Shown here piece after piece: positions 1-13,100 of a DNA stretch of 64,000 nucleotides. A program made the translations under genes and the position numbers. Under the pieces are notes generated by a model. That model was not told where the DNA came from and searched no databases. It was given only the letters and a program-made list of their open reading frames with translations. The number at the start of each line of letters is the position of its first letter. Within the stretch, counting starts at the first letter, position 1. This DNA comes from Strongylocentrotus purpuratus (taxonomy: Eukaryota > Echinodermata > Echinoidea > Camarodonta > Strongylocentrotidae), in NCBI RefSeq assembly GCF_000002235.5, contig NW_022145615.1:11040891-11104890 (forward strand). Direction: 5' to 3'.

Positions 1-2091
1 TACTGGGGTTGGGCTTTGGTGCCGAGTTTTGTTTCCGAAGTATAGTCCTGCGCTGGCATTGCACGTGCGCTTCAAGTAATGAGATACACGTACATGTAGA
101 TATATTGGTGCATCTTCTATTTACACTCCCACATATTGTTTGTTTTATGACATACCTGTACATGTATCTTGTTACTTCACTATTCCACCTGGATGGATCA
201 AATTTCCAATTGACGCTAAATTACAGCAGGATTAAAGTGTTATTATTTGCCAAGGCAAGTACAAGTTCATTTCCATTTTGAACAAGAAAAACACAAGTTA
301 TGTACACACTGTACAATGAATAAAATTACATAAATTACCAACATTTGACAAAGTATACAAAAGTATTTATACATGTACAACTGTACATCTTATTTTTCTT
401 TGCATAACAAAAGACATCGTTTATATAATTCATAATTTAGTTGCAAGGAATTATATAATAATCATATCATACAATCTAAATCAAGAAGAAAAGTAAAAAT
501 GTTGCTGTATATTTATATGTCAATGAAAATGGAGGGATCCATTAAAAAGCATAATTTGTAGAGTGTGGACCCCTCAAAAAATGATGTTTTAACAAATAAA
601 CACTAATAAAAAGTTTTAAAAACAAGTCTTGTCTATGGAGACTACTGAAGAGAACAGGCAGTGTGGAAGCACAAGGGTAGAATTATGAACTACATGGACA
701 GGATTATAAAGAAAAGGGGTGAGTGGGTGTGGACCGCATGGCTGAAGGACAGTGAATATGAAAAAGAGGAAGTACGTACTGTAGGAATTATTAAGAGCAA
801 GATGAGAGAGGCTGAGCTAGCGCACCAATTGAGATTAATCTTGCGATGACCTTTTTGTTATTAAATATAAAAAACAGAAGCTGCAATATAGCAGAAGCTA
901 GAAGAAGAAAGAACTGGACTGGTTCATGTTGTTCTTGTTGATACTTTAGTTTTAATTGATGCACAACAGGTACATGTACGACTCCTTTGGAAGCCTTGCT
1001 ACAGTGTACGTGTATCTGGCAACAAATATTTTCCCACCTTCTCCTGTAAACCCATGGCTGAGTCCAATTGTTTAATTGCCCATTATAACTTTTAAATTGC
1101 CAACTGTGAATGATTTTGCAAGACATTTAATCAAACAGTAATGAAAATCGGCTTTAATTACTTTCACGAAAATACTACAGTAGTTGAATGGTTAAACAGG
1201 AAAAAGAAAAACAAACACTCATAGTTTTGTAGTACCGGTTTAGTGTTTCATTCCTCAAAGAAACTTCAGTCCATGGGTAAGACAATCAAAGTTCATTTGC
1301 TACACATGAATTGTAAATATTTACAAATTTTGTCTCTACTTCTTGTGTTGTTCTCCCATGTACATGTACATGTACATGTATTAGTCTTTTTTGCTACATA
1401 TGATTAAGATATATCCAGCTCAGTCAGATTAAAGTGATTTATAGGAGGAAATGAGTAAACGGTTGTCTCTAGTTCTTCAAGTGTTCAATGAAGGAGGAAT
1501 TGCAGTCTAGTGATTTCTCTTTTGTGACAGACAAAAACAAGTTTCTGTCCTAAATGTACACTGTATGTGATGTAAAATTCTATTTATAAAGATCTTTTTT
1601 TTTACATTTTAAGGGCTTTTAATCCCTACTCAGACATTGTAAAATGCTGTTCATAGAAATGGATCTTGTGGTGTCTCATATTTGATTACATGTACATATT
1701 GTATACAGTAGTCATGTCTTATTTCAACTGAGGTCTTTTGAGACTTTTCTTCAACTTGAGATTGTATTCATGTCTTTCAGGAGAAGGTGTTTTTTAATTC
1801 CGTCCATAATTACATACATTGTACATGTAGCTTTGTTGGAACCCATGTAAACATTTATCTCTCTTTTTACTAGAGTAAATTTTATAAGGACATGTTGGAA
1901 TTGAAATACTACATGTACCTTGCGAATATGGCTTCCAATTTCTTTGCTTTCAATGAGTTTTAGATACAAGTGATGGAAAATAATCTATAATTTTTACATG
2001 TACATATGTCACTATATTGTTTTTCTGTTGCAGTCATCATTCATTACCATCTAATTTACTGAACAATATTTATCTTTTTTTTTCTTTCCAG
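1..2091. other. Upstream region or first intron, no recognised gene
   Basis: AT-rich sequence that ends in a polypyrimidine tract and AG at 2090-2091, which is the acceptor of the first coding exon. The 5' UTR therefore probably begins in a non-coding exon further upstream, either in this stretch or outside the window. A short reading frame at 661-849 resembles no family I know. A TACATG-type palindromic microsatellite lies around 1357-1380. I could not identify a promoter. Confidence 0.5.
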
Positions 2092-2142
2092 AAATCCATT
2101 TCACCTCTTTTGTCATGCTGACATAGAACAGTCCGATTCAAA
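2092..2142 (+). other. DENND4: 5' UTR part of first coding exon
   Basis: Lies between the acceptor AG at 2090-2091 (preceded by a T/C-rich tract) and the ATG. It contains the in-frame TGA at 2119-2121, so translation cannot start further upstream in this exon. Confidence 0.65.
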
Positions 2143-2319
2143 ATGGAGGACGGTGGCGGCAGTGGCCGAAGGGTCGCTGATTATTTTGTGGTGGCCGGTT
2201 TGACGGAGACGTCCCGGCCGCTGAACGACGATTTATTGGGGGAGGCACCACGAAAACCGCCCAAGAACCTGGCCCCTATCATAGACATAACTGTTATCAT
2301 CAAGAGTCAAGGAGAGAAG
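2143..2319 (+). CDS. DENND4: DENND4 coding exon 1 (residues 1-59)
   Basis: Encodes the conserved N-terminal motif [14 protein letters not shown] and the first beta-prism motif [10 protein letters not shown] (44-53) of the MABP domain. The donor GTGAGT follows directly; the exon ends in phase 0. Confidence 0.95.
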
Positions 2320-5300
2320 GTGAGTACAGTATTCATGCGAGAGAATTTTTTGGGGTGTTGAGATTCAGAAGAACCTACCGGTAAACTCATACAGATGGTT
2401 TTAAAAAGATTTATTTCCCTTTTTACGCTCTCAGCAGTTTGTTGTCAACGTAATCTCTTCTGATAACAGAATTCCGTTGCAGAGAAACTGGTTAAAAATC
2501 ATTCCAACTAGTTCAATCGATTGATCAAGTTGTTTTTGTGAGCACTACAATGTACATTATAAACATAAGATGCAATGCATGTTCTACAAACTACTGTACT
2601 GCTAAAAAACTCAGCAATGCACTAACGTACAGATAAATATATGGGACTGTTTGTTAAGTTGTAAAGACTACCAGCATGATTTGTCAGTCACTTTCTGTGC
2701 ATTTTAGATATTTATTTTACAAATGTACCCCTTCTACTATTGTCAGGGTCAGTCATAAATTTCATAAGATATTATGATAATTATTATTTTCAGTTACCGG
2801 TATATTATTGATTCAATTATATCTTATTTCATAGCTCTTTGCTATAAAATGTTTTTTATTATTTGTTTATGTACAGTTTGTATTTACTCATTAATATTTA
2901 TTTATTTATTCAATTGTTTATTTACGTCTTTTGTTTTCTGGGGGTATCAATGCTACATGTAGAACTCTACCTTTTACGTGTATGATTATGACCCGCATTT
3001 GCTTTGTACTGTATGTACTGTACATAGTACCTTCATACATGTACATGTATGGCTATGTGTACAATGTATGTATTTGTACATTGTACACACATATGAGTAT
3101 GAGTCAGTGTTTATTTAATGTGTTAGGGCATACATGTAGGATGGGTAGGGGATTAGGCAGATGAAGGTATCATTTTCATTTTTGTGAAGGCACTTCCGAT
3201 GTCTTGATTCTGTACTTCCTATCAGTGACAGTATCAGAATCATCAGATAAAGAGTTAGTGAACTTGTGAATGTATATAGTTCATGAACCTGTGGAACTCA
3301 ATCAACACCATGCAGTAGAGATAAGAGACTCCATCAAATTGTTGCAATGACTCAATTTGATGTGCAGAAGGAACTATATGTAAATGTATTGTATGGTAGA
3401 ATTATTTTGTTTCCCTACTCTGCAAATATATAAAATATTCAAACATGTAAATCATGTATTTGTCGTACAAGATTATTTGCTAATTTAGTGTGAAACATGG
3501 TTATACAACTGCAGGTTACAGTATCTAATTCTTGTTATTCCTTGTTTTGTACAATACCCTTCTATAATGTTTCATAATAAAGAACTTTTTGTTCCATTCT
3601 AGAAGCTTTCCCATCACTTTCATCCCTGAACATTGCATGTGATTCACAAATGTAACTGAGGATAGAAACTTACACGTACATGTAGCTATCATATAGTTGT
3701 TATTAAAGTTATCATGCACTAGTGCAGTTGTATAAATGTAGATAAAACTACAGTATTTTTTTTTTTTTTTTGTTGTTGTTGTTTTGTTGCCGAAAACACA
3801 CGCGGGGAAGGACCTTCATTTAACATCAAGGTGCAGTTAAAGGCACTGATTTGTGCTTGTAAACTTGTGACAAATAATAGTAACAATGTCGTTTTTAGAA
3901 GAATGTGTAAGATCATCAATGTAAATTCAAAACAATAGAGTACCTAGGTCCTAGGATAGAACCTTGTGGTACACCATTTGTTATATAAAAACAAATTGAG
4001 GAATTATTATATAAACTACATATTGAGATCTATTAAAAAAAAAAAAAAGTGTGCCTTATACGCGGAGATTTACGGTATGTACCGTAACCATTTGATATAA
4101 ATGGATATTTTTTTGCACAGGTACCGCCTGGATTCACCTGTGTGGAGACCACACCCAGCGGTCTACCAGCCGATCTCAACCATGGAAGCATAGCAAGCCC
4201 TTCAGTCTTCATCTGCATCCGAAGGGGCTATGAACAACCCCCTCTCACTGATATTGGGTAAGTCTACAACTAGCCGGTCGGGCAGTGACTGGGCCATTGT
4301 TTCACAAAAGTGTCAGGAGTACAAATTCACCGACATCCCATTGACACCTACAGGTGTAGTTGATTTTGATACTCCCACAACGGGATGTCGGCGAGCTTAA
4401 ACATGTACAGGTACTATTAATTGCACAGTGTCATGAAAACTGCCCCTGACATTGGCTCTGCTGATAGTTATGTACTTAGGGCTTCATTTCATGAAAGATG
4501 ATAGGGTTAGGATAAGGTTTGCAACTGGGCTTTGGACTAGGATTAGTATTAGGGTTAGGTTTAAGTATAACGCTTGGAATTCGGGCTGAAGTTTAGAATT
4601 CAGTAAAGATATTGACCGCGGACCGATAATTGTCACCCAAGCATTCATTGTAGTAAAGGTTTTGCTCCTTTTATTGCCTGTATTCTGTCAGCCACAACAA
4701 GGGGAGAAAAAATGGGGGGGGGGGGGGAAGGGTAGGTTGAACAAAACATTATTCATGTGTTGGTGTTGTATATGAACCTGAATGTAGTTCAATCATCTGT
4801 CATCATGATGTTGGATGCCCCCAGGTACATTCACGGTGGACACAAAGGTTACAGTGTTGTTAAAAGAGAGTCATTCACCTCTGGAAGAACTACGCCCCCC
4901 CCCCCCCCACACACACACACTGAAGCTCTGAAAAATCTAAGGGAACTCTTGATAATATTTTGGCAACAAACTTTTTTCCCACTTACACATGTACTTAACC
5001 TGTAGAAAAATCCCCAAGAGTGCGCCCATAAAACAGAGTAATTTGTACATCAAACAGAGTAAAAGGTGATGAAGAGAAAGACTATCAAATATACATGCAA
5101 ATACTTCATATAACCAACGGACCTTTATCCTTAACTTTCACAAAGAAAAAAAATAGCCAGTATATTGGAGAATAGTTTGGCTCTCTCAAATTTGGAAGAG
5201 TCTGTTGGAAAGCAACAGTTTGTTTTTAATGGGTGGCATCTGATCTTGTGAGAGTTTCAAGTACGCTATCACTTTCTCATCTCATGTGTCACTCCTGAAC

Positions 5301-8300
5301 TTGGACTATAAATCATTTTCTGATACTTTGGAAGTTCTAACCCATCCAGAAGTATATGTAGGGCAGGCATGTTATTGAAACTTGAAACTAGTAATGAAAA
5401 ACCAAAACTACAATCCTATCTCCTAGTTTGTACATTTTCTCTTATACCAATATTTTAACTATTCTTAGGAGGGGGGGGGGGGGGAGCTTGTAATATTGCA
5501 AGCATACCTGTATGTGTGTAGGTAAATAACAAGGGGATATACATGTAACTTCAAGTTTTAAATATCTTCAAAATAATTGATTAATTGATTAATGTTTTGA
5601 CCAAGGCAAGGGCGTTACGCTCTGACATAGTTTGAACTCTCCATACACCGTGAAAAAGAAAATTACACAAAAGCAGTGCAATTAGCTCTCCAAGGATTTA
5701 AAAGAGCTCAAAAACGCTTCCAAAAAAGACACAACAGTTGTGAAGAGATCTTAAATTCATTTAGTACGTCTAAAAGATGCTCTCGGGAGTGAAAAGCATT
5801 TTTATATTTCCAACAGGAATATTATGCCCCATACCAGTATTAAAATGTTTTGATGAAAGAGTCATTAATACTAATTATTTTACACATATTCAAACCAGGA
5901 TCTTGTACGAGGGGAAGGAGAGGGTGATGCCGGGGTGCGAGATTGTCAGCCACACCCCCAACGGACACCCGGCCAACGTGAGCAACCGAATAGGAGTCAA
6001 CAACCAGAGGGCGTACATCACCTACCGTCGAGCGTCCGAGAACGCTCCTCACAACGCGTTGGCAGTGATAGACATCTGTGTGATCCTCATGAACAAGGTA
6101 GGTGAAAACAGTGCAAAAATACACGGGGGCTCGGGGCCAATTAGCCCCCGAAATGCTAAAAACAACCCCCGAAAGTCATAAAAGAGCCCCCCAAAATTTG
6201 CGTAGAGTTCAATTCAAAACAAATTAAAGAGTGTTATTTTTATGCAAGCAAGCTTGAAAAATAGCCTTTGATATTTTTAAAGTATTTTTTTACTATTACG
6301 GTCAATATATTTTCCTGGATTGAAGCGGCAGAGTTCTGCAAATTTTGCGCTGGAGATTAAGGTCTTGTTCTTGAAATACATTAGCCACAACACTCGGTAT
6401 TTAAAAATTCACAAGTTTCTTATCATGAAAACCTCTATTTGAAGCCAGAAGGGCAGTAACTAGTGTACTTTATCACAGAGTTAAGCCCTTTCGGCCCAGA
6501 ACATACGATAATGTTTCACAGGAGTTTCTAGTTTTTCAGTATAATAATAATAATGATAATAGTGGGTTCTTGTACAAGTACATGTACATTGCTTATGTCA
6601 TGTCTGTCACATTTGACACTCCTGGTGCTCCATAATTGATGTAAATAGGAAGTGACTGGATTGGGTCTTCACACCATTTGTTATTCCAACAAGCAAACCC
6701 TTCATACACTTGTAGCAAATGGGAGAGACTTGTCTGTTTTTTTTAAATGTCATAATTTATTACAAACAAATCAACTGAAAATTAAGGTACAGTATGTATG
6801 AGGTAATCAAATAGCAAAATAATCCATGGATTTTCTGCTTGAAATCCAAATTGTTTGACTTTTTCACTACATTCTGTTGACTCTTCATTGAATCAAATCC
6901 AAATTTTTCTTGGCTCATGTATGTTACTTTTCCTGTACTGTGAGGGAAGAAGGATATGCAGAAATATTTCCGTCTTCCGCCAGAAATTATTTTGGTTTGG
7001 AAATGTAATTGATGTTGTTGGCTTCCCTCCTAAAAAAATCAATCTGTTTATAAAACAATGTAGCTCAGAAGGCCTGTTTTCATCAGCTTGAGTTGGCCAA
7101 ATAACCCGCTATTTCTGTTTCAGGAAATTAGCCCGATCACGAAATGACGGGCTATTTGGCAGGTGAAGACGCAAATAGCGGGCTATTTACTCAGGAAATC
7201 TGCCCAAGATATCTTGGGCTAGTAAATGTAAAATCGTCTGCTATTTGTCTGGCCTGACTTCACCAGCCTTAAGACTCGAACATTGAGCAAATTTCTCGAG
7301 CTCGAGTTTTAGAGCTGATGAAGACGCGATTTGTAACTTCAGGCTAATTTCATGGATCACGTTATAGCCGGCTATTTGGCCAACTCAAGCTGGTGAAGAT
7401 AGGCCTAGAGTGTGTTGAAGTTTTGGGGATGTTTGTGTACTTGCCGGTGACCTTTAGGGTCTGGTAATGCCATCAAGCAACAAATGTTGTGATTATGGTT
7501 GACGTGACATGGAAACAAAATAACAAAAATATGATAGTTTCATCATCCAAAATTCATGTGGTATTTTTTCTTCCCTAAGCCCACTGTCCCAAGACAAATG
7601 AAAACGCACAATCAATATTAAACCTGTATGTTGCAGACCTCTGGGAAAAAGATTGATTTTATAATCCAATAAATATCAAATAAAAAAATTGCTTGTCTCC
7701 CAGAGCTTGCTACATTCTGCATTGTGTGGGAATTTTTTTATTCAGCAATCGTGGCGTAATTAATTCAGTATTGTGGTCTAAATTCTAAAGATTGCTGCTG
7801 TAGATTTCCATTGTGGCTTCTTGTTGTTGTGAGGTGCATAAAGCCTGCAGAATACTGATTCTTTCTGTACCGGTTGTTTGGATAGTAGTAGAATTCAGTT
7901 GTTGAAATGTCAACTTCAGCATTTTACATTATTATTCGATATATTTTCAAGACAGACAGGAATGAAACTTGCAAATTAGTGATTACAAACTACAACTGTT
8001 TTGTTGATAGAAAATAGAGTGCCTCTATATATGGCATTTCAGAGCTTCTTTTATGAAAAATATATTATTGCAAAGCATGCCTACAGTACATATAGTGCTA
8101 TGAGACTTTAACATACAGTAATACATGAGTAGTGTACTGTACAACAATACACCGTATATTACAAGTATGTAGGCTTACACCGTATATGTGCAGCAGTAAT
8201 ACCTTTGCTTGAAAACGTGCGGTTATGGATGAAATGGATGAAATCCTTACCACACAATCGTCCTTACGGATACTTAATTATCTGTATCCTTGATTACTTT

Positions 8301-9989
8301 GGCATCGGAACAAGAATGGGGTCAGATAAAATTAAGGAACAGTGCACAATATGTTGGCATCGAATCAAGGGGTCTTGAGATTAGGGTATTGTGGTTGCTG
8401 TGATGCAGTATCATGAAACATTTCCTCATTTCAGTTTTTTTCCATGTTAATGGTCAATAGAAAGTGGCCATTCTTTTATGTCCTTCCAATAGAAACTGCA
8501 TCAAGAAGTTTTCAATGCATACAGTCTTAAAGGTAACATTTAGCATGTGAAAAAAGCGGCTGGAAAATCACTCAAAAAGACGAGAAGAGGCAAACTTGTA
8601 TGGTTGGCCAGAGTTGTATATGTACTGTACATGTATACAGAATTCCCTTTTAAATTACTATTCTAGTTCTCATGATACATGTATCTTTGATGTTTGTCTA
8701 GATATAATTCAATCCATGGTATGAATAAAATACTACTGTGCATTATATTCTTCTTAAAGGTGAACATTGGTACTTCTCTCACCGAACAATCATTAATAAA
8801 ACAAAAACATATCAGGGATGCTCTCACAATCAAGTCTTTGCAAAAATGAACTATTTAACTCCAATACTGTACATTCACAAACACTTCAAAAACCCAATAC
8901 CGGTAGAACAAACCGTACCTTTAAAGATGGCTACAGCTCATGCTGTTAATGTATCATGGTTTAGATATGCGAAGTTGTTTCTTATTACTGCGTTACCTAG
9001 CAACAGCAAGTCATGTGACTCGATACATACTTGAGAAGTGTGCATGATGTAGGCCTCTTTCTCTCTCTGTCTTGGCACTAGGAAGAGCATGAGGTAATTT
9101 GAGTCATGTTACTGTCATTCTCGGAGGCATCTGTCCACCAGTTGTCTCTTCCAATTCCAAATGTAATGGGAACTTAAAGGGACCGGTCAGTCAGACCTAG
9201 CTTACGACACATTTGGAAGGGTTTATTGCCACATACATGTACATGTAGCTGCCAACCATTCCTATTCTTTGGTCTTCAAGCTATTTTTTTTTAACCCTGG
9301 AGGCCTGGAATCCTCTCTTTTTCTGAAATATTCTTGTAAAGAGGATGTATGTATTCATAATTTTGCCTTGAGAGATTCCTAATTTTGGCTGTGAAATGTT
9401 GGCAGGTATGTTGCCAATGTAGAGTAGATGAAATATACACATGGGCCTCTGACATTGCATGGAATGAGATCTATTTTATATTGAGTGCTGTATACTGTAC
9501 ATGTACCATACATACATCTCCTTTCTAAATGGAATATGAAAATGCTGTGATCTTGATCTATTGTTTACATGCAATACATGTAGTCATACATGCCCATGTA
9601 AGAACCTGTAGAGATCTTTGTTTTAATAGATATTGTTTGTTTTTTCTCTTTTATCATGCATTGGACAAAATTAATTCCATTTTATGAGCAATAACATTGA
9701 AACATGGACTGAATTGAAGTATTTAAACCATTGAAGGAGTTTACTGGAGAGTTGGGTGCGTAAATTATGCGCAGACATTCCCTCAGAAAAGTGATGCACT
9801 GCTTTGCCTGCATTTCATTTCCAGATGACATATCAAAGCGATGTTCAGTGCATTGGGCCTATGAGCTAAATTTAGATTTATCACTATGCACTGGTACAAT
9901 TTCTAGCCATCCTGCCTACCTCTACATAAATTGATGTCTCTTCTACCAGCTGGAAACTGGTGTACCGGTAGTCTATCCAGAAAAAAGAT

Positions 9990-10024
<35 letters not shown>

Positions 10025-10139
10025 GGGGGCAGAGTGAGAGTGGAAAAACGGATTCAGGGTTGTACTGTTTGATGAATGTTTTTTACATACTTGAAATTAA
10101 AGGTGTTGCCTTCATAGGAATAGATCATTGATTTTGTAA

Positions 10140-10172
<33 letters not shown>

Positions 10173-13100
10173 GGGGAGAAATTTTATCATGAAATTGATG
10201 CCTTTTTATCCATGAAGTGTCCCTTAAATCCAGCTGTTACTATTTCAAATGTACATGTTTCGCAAAATAGTGTTCTAAGTTGTGGCAATATGAAATGAAA
10301 TGAAATTAAATGGATCAATTTTTTTCAACTTCAACGTAATTTCTCTCAATCAATGAGCTAAATATATGTTGCCAATTGCCAGATCATTTGTTTTCTTCTG
10401 AAGAAACCCAGTGCCAGTCTTTTGGATTGATTAATTAATTCATTTATTTGCTGCATAGAGTGTAGAAAGTAGCTCAAAGACCAAAATGTTGAGTATGTTC
10501 TACATGCTGTTGATGCATTGCTAGGCACACATTTTAATAACCATACCACTCCAGACGACCGGAAGTATTCTTTCTTTGCATTTCATATCCTGTTCCATGC
10601 AGTCGCTGTTATTTACTCAGTGACTAGGCACTTTAATCTTCATCTTAAAACTGTGTAAACATACATGTACATCTACACGTGGTTCAGGTAAAGGTTAGAT
10701 TCATCAGCATTTGTTTTAACTATATCATAGATCTTGCTTAACACTAATAATTCTTAAATGAATTGATTTGTCTACTGTAGATATTAAATGCAAATTATGT
10801 TATCTGACCATTGGAACATGAAGAAGCTAAATTGATAACAATTTATTTATAAAAAAAAAGAAACTATCGGTACTAATGCAACTTGAAATTATTCATGTGT
10901 GTAAACCCGAGTTGTCCCAAAGTAGTATTTCGTTATCAATTTTTGACAAGTTTAAAAATTAAAGTAAAAGAATAACTCTGAGAAAGAAATGGAATAAAAG
11001 GAAAATAGCTTTTCAAAGTTTCTAAAAAATTAACAGAAACCAATTCTGCCTTTAAGCTGCATTTACATGAAGTTGCATGAAAGCAATATTTTTATTTTAC
11101 ATTTGAGGGACATTCCTGTCATGAATATTTGATAACAGAAATCTCTTGTATATAATTAACATTCTGGGTATCTAATGCATTTCCATTAATCTACTGAATA
11201 TATAGCCTAAATGATTTTTAGTAATTGTCCATGAAAGATCTGCCATACACAAGGCATACAGCACAGAACCGCATTGGTTCCATTGCTCTACCACAAAGAT
11301 AGCACTTCATCGACGGGACTGCATTGATTCTACCATACTATTGGCTTTGATGAAGCCAGATTGAAGCAGTAATACACTGGCAATGCCAAGCCAATAATAT
11401 CCCATTGTCAGTATGTTGATTCAGTCTGGCCAATCATAATCTCAAGAGCATTAAACTCCACAATGTGTTTGAGGTATGACTCACTAAGCAATCCTTCGAA
11501 AAAAGAAGAAAAAAATTATCCGGTGTACGTGCACTCTACACCAGTTACAGTGAACTTTCTTTCAAAAGATTGTCTTTTGCATTTCATACTGGATTCTGAA
11601 CAGAAAAAAATGTATTCGCTTGTGGGCTTCAGGGCACTTCCATTCAAAGGCTGGCAGAAGTCGGTATTCGATGGATTTCTAAGGAATTCTATATATACAG
11701 CGTAAATGGGGTACATTGTATGTGAATGAAGCATTTCACCTCGGGCCACTTTTGATTAATTTGAATTTTGCACAATATGGTATAGTGTTGCTTCCTTTGC
11801 TTTGAGAAGCTACTTTTTGCTCATTGTAACAGAGAAGGAGTTTCAAGGACCCCCATTACAATATGAGTTTTAAATAATAATAATAATGATAGTAGGTGTA
11901 GAAAAAAAAACAACCACAGGTGCTGGACAAGCAATCATTTATTGGAATATCGTACAAAGTAAAGTACTATCCATTACAGTACCTCACCCGCGTCCATTAT
12001 GGCAACTTGAATTAAAATGCCTGCTCTCATATTGGTTCCTTCTTGTATAAAAATTATATTTTGTTTTGTTTTGTTTATTTTAAGAACTTTTTTTAATGAG
12101 CTAGTCAGCTACATGTAGGTGAAAGTCTGATATTTTCTGCATCAGATGACCAGAGTTCTTTTTGAGTTCCCTGCTCTATATGTAGCTGTTCCCTGTCATA
12201 TACTATACATTATTAGAAAAGGCCTGTACTGAAGATGTGAATAAGTTGCACAAACAAACCTTTGTACAATTTCATTTGTATCAAAGCAGAAAAGAAAAGA
12301 AACAAAACAGTGAAAGTTCAGAATCAATAATCATTGGCCCGAATTCACAAAGCAAAGTTTGAGCTCAAACCTCCTTTTGTTTCGCCAAACCTCCTTTTGT
12401 TCTTTACAAACCAGGTTTGTAAAAAACGCGTAAAACGCGTCATATGACGTACGAAAACCAAGGTTTGTCGACAAACCTCCTTTGTGAATTCGGGCCAATG
12501 AGTTCGGAATCAATAATAATTGAGTTCTGAATGTTTGAAATATGAGATCACTAAATCTACATGTATGTAAATTTATAATTGGCAATATTGTCAGTGGATT
12601 ATGACTCAATCATTTACAACCCTCCTGTTTGTCATGTACACACAAAATTTTGATTTCTGTTTTTCTCCTATATGCACCAGTCTGCTTTGTGTAAAGTAGT
12701 TGTCTAATAAGATTAGATTTTTCCTTTAAAAGTGATTCGTTGACTGGAGTTTCCATCAGTTGCATGACACGTCAACTCCGGTGCAAATCCACTTACAACA
12801 TTCCAAGAAAACAAGGCAACTGTCGGAAAATAAAAACACTAAGCTTACAACAAAAGCTCATGTTCCACTGCTGCTCCTAAAATGGGGGAAATTTCCCACG
12901 GATTGATATCAATCTAATTTCAATCACGGACGGTTAGCAAGCTGATATATTGCCTCCTTGCCCACATTGTACCCCTGGGTTTCGCATCCACTCAGGTTCA
13001 GTGTCAATACCGGAGCTGATAGCCGATAAATTTAATGGGGTCGGACCCTGAAAGGTCAGAGAGTGTCTTCGGAGGTCGTCTGTGTTTGACCAAGCATACA

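Noticed and set aside
661-849. 62-residue frame with a Lys/Arg/Glu-rich sequence
   Set aside because: No recognised family, no splice or promoter context; it could be an old transposon remnant but I cannot support it.
4480-4660. Interstitial telomere
   Set aside because: The TTAGGG-like words are irregular and embedded in a repeat with shared flanks at three other places.
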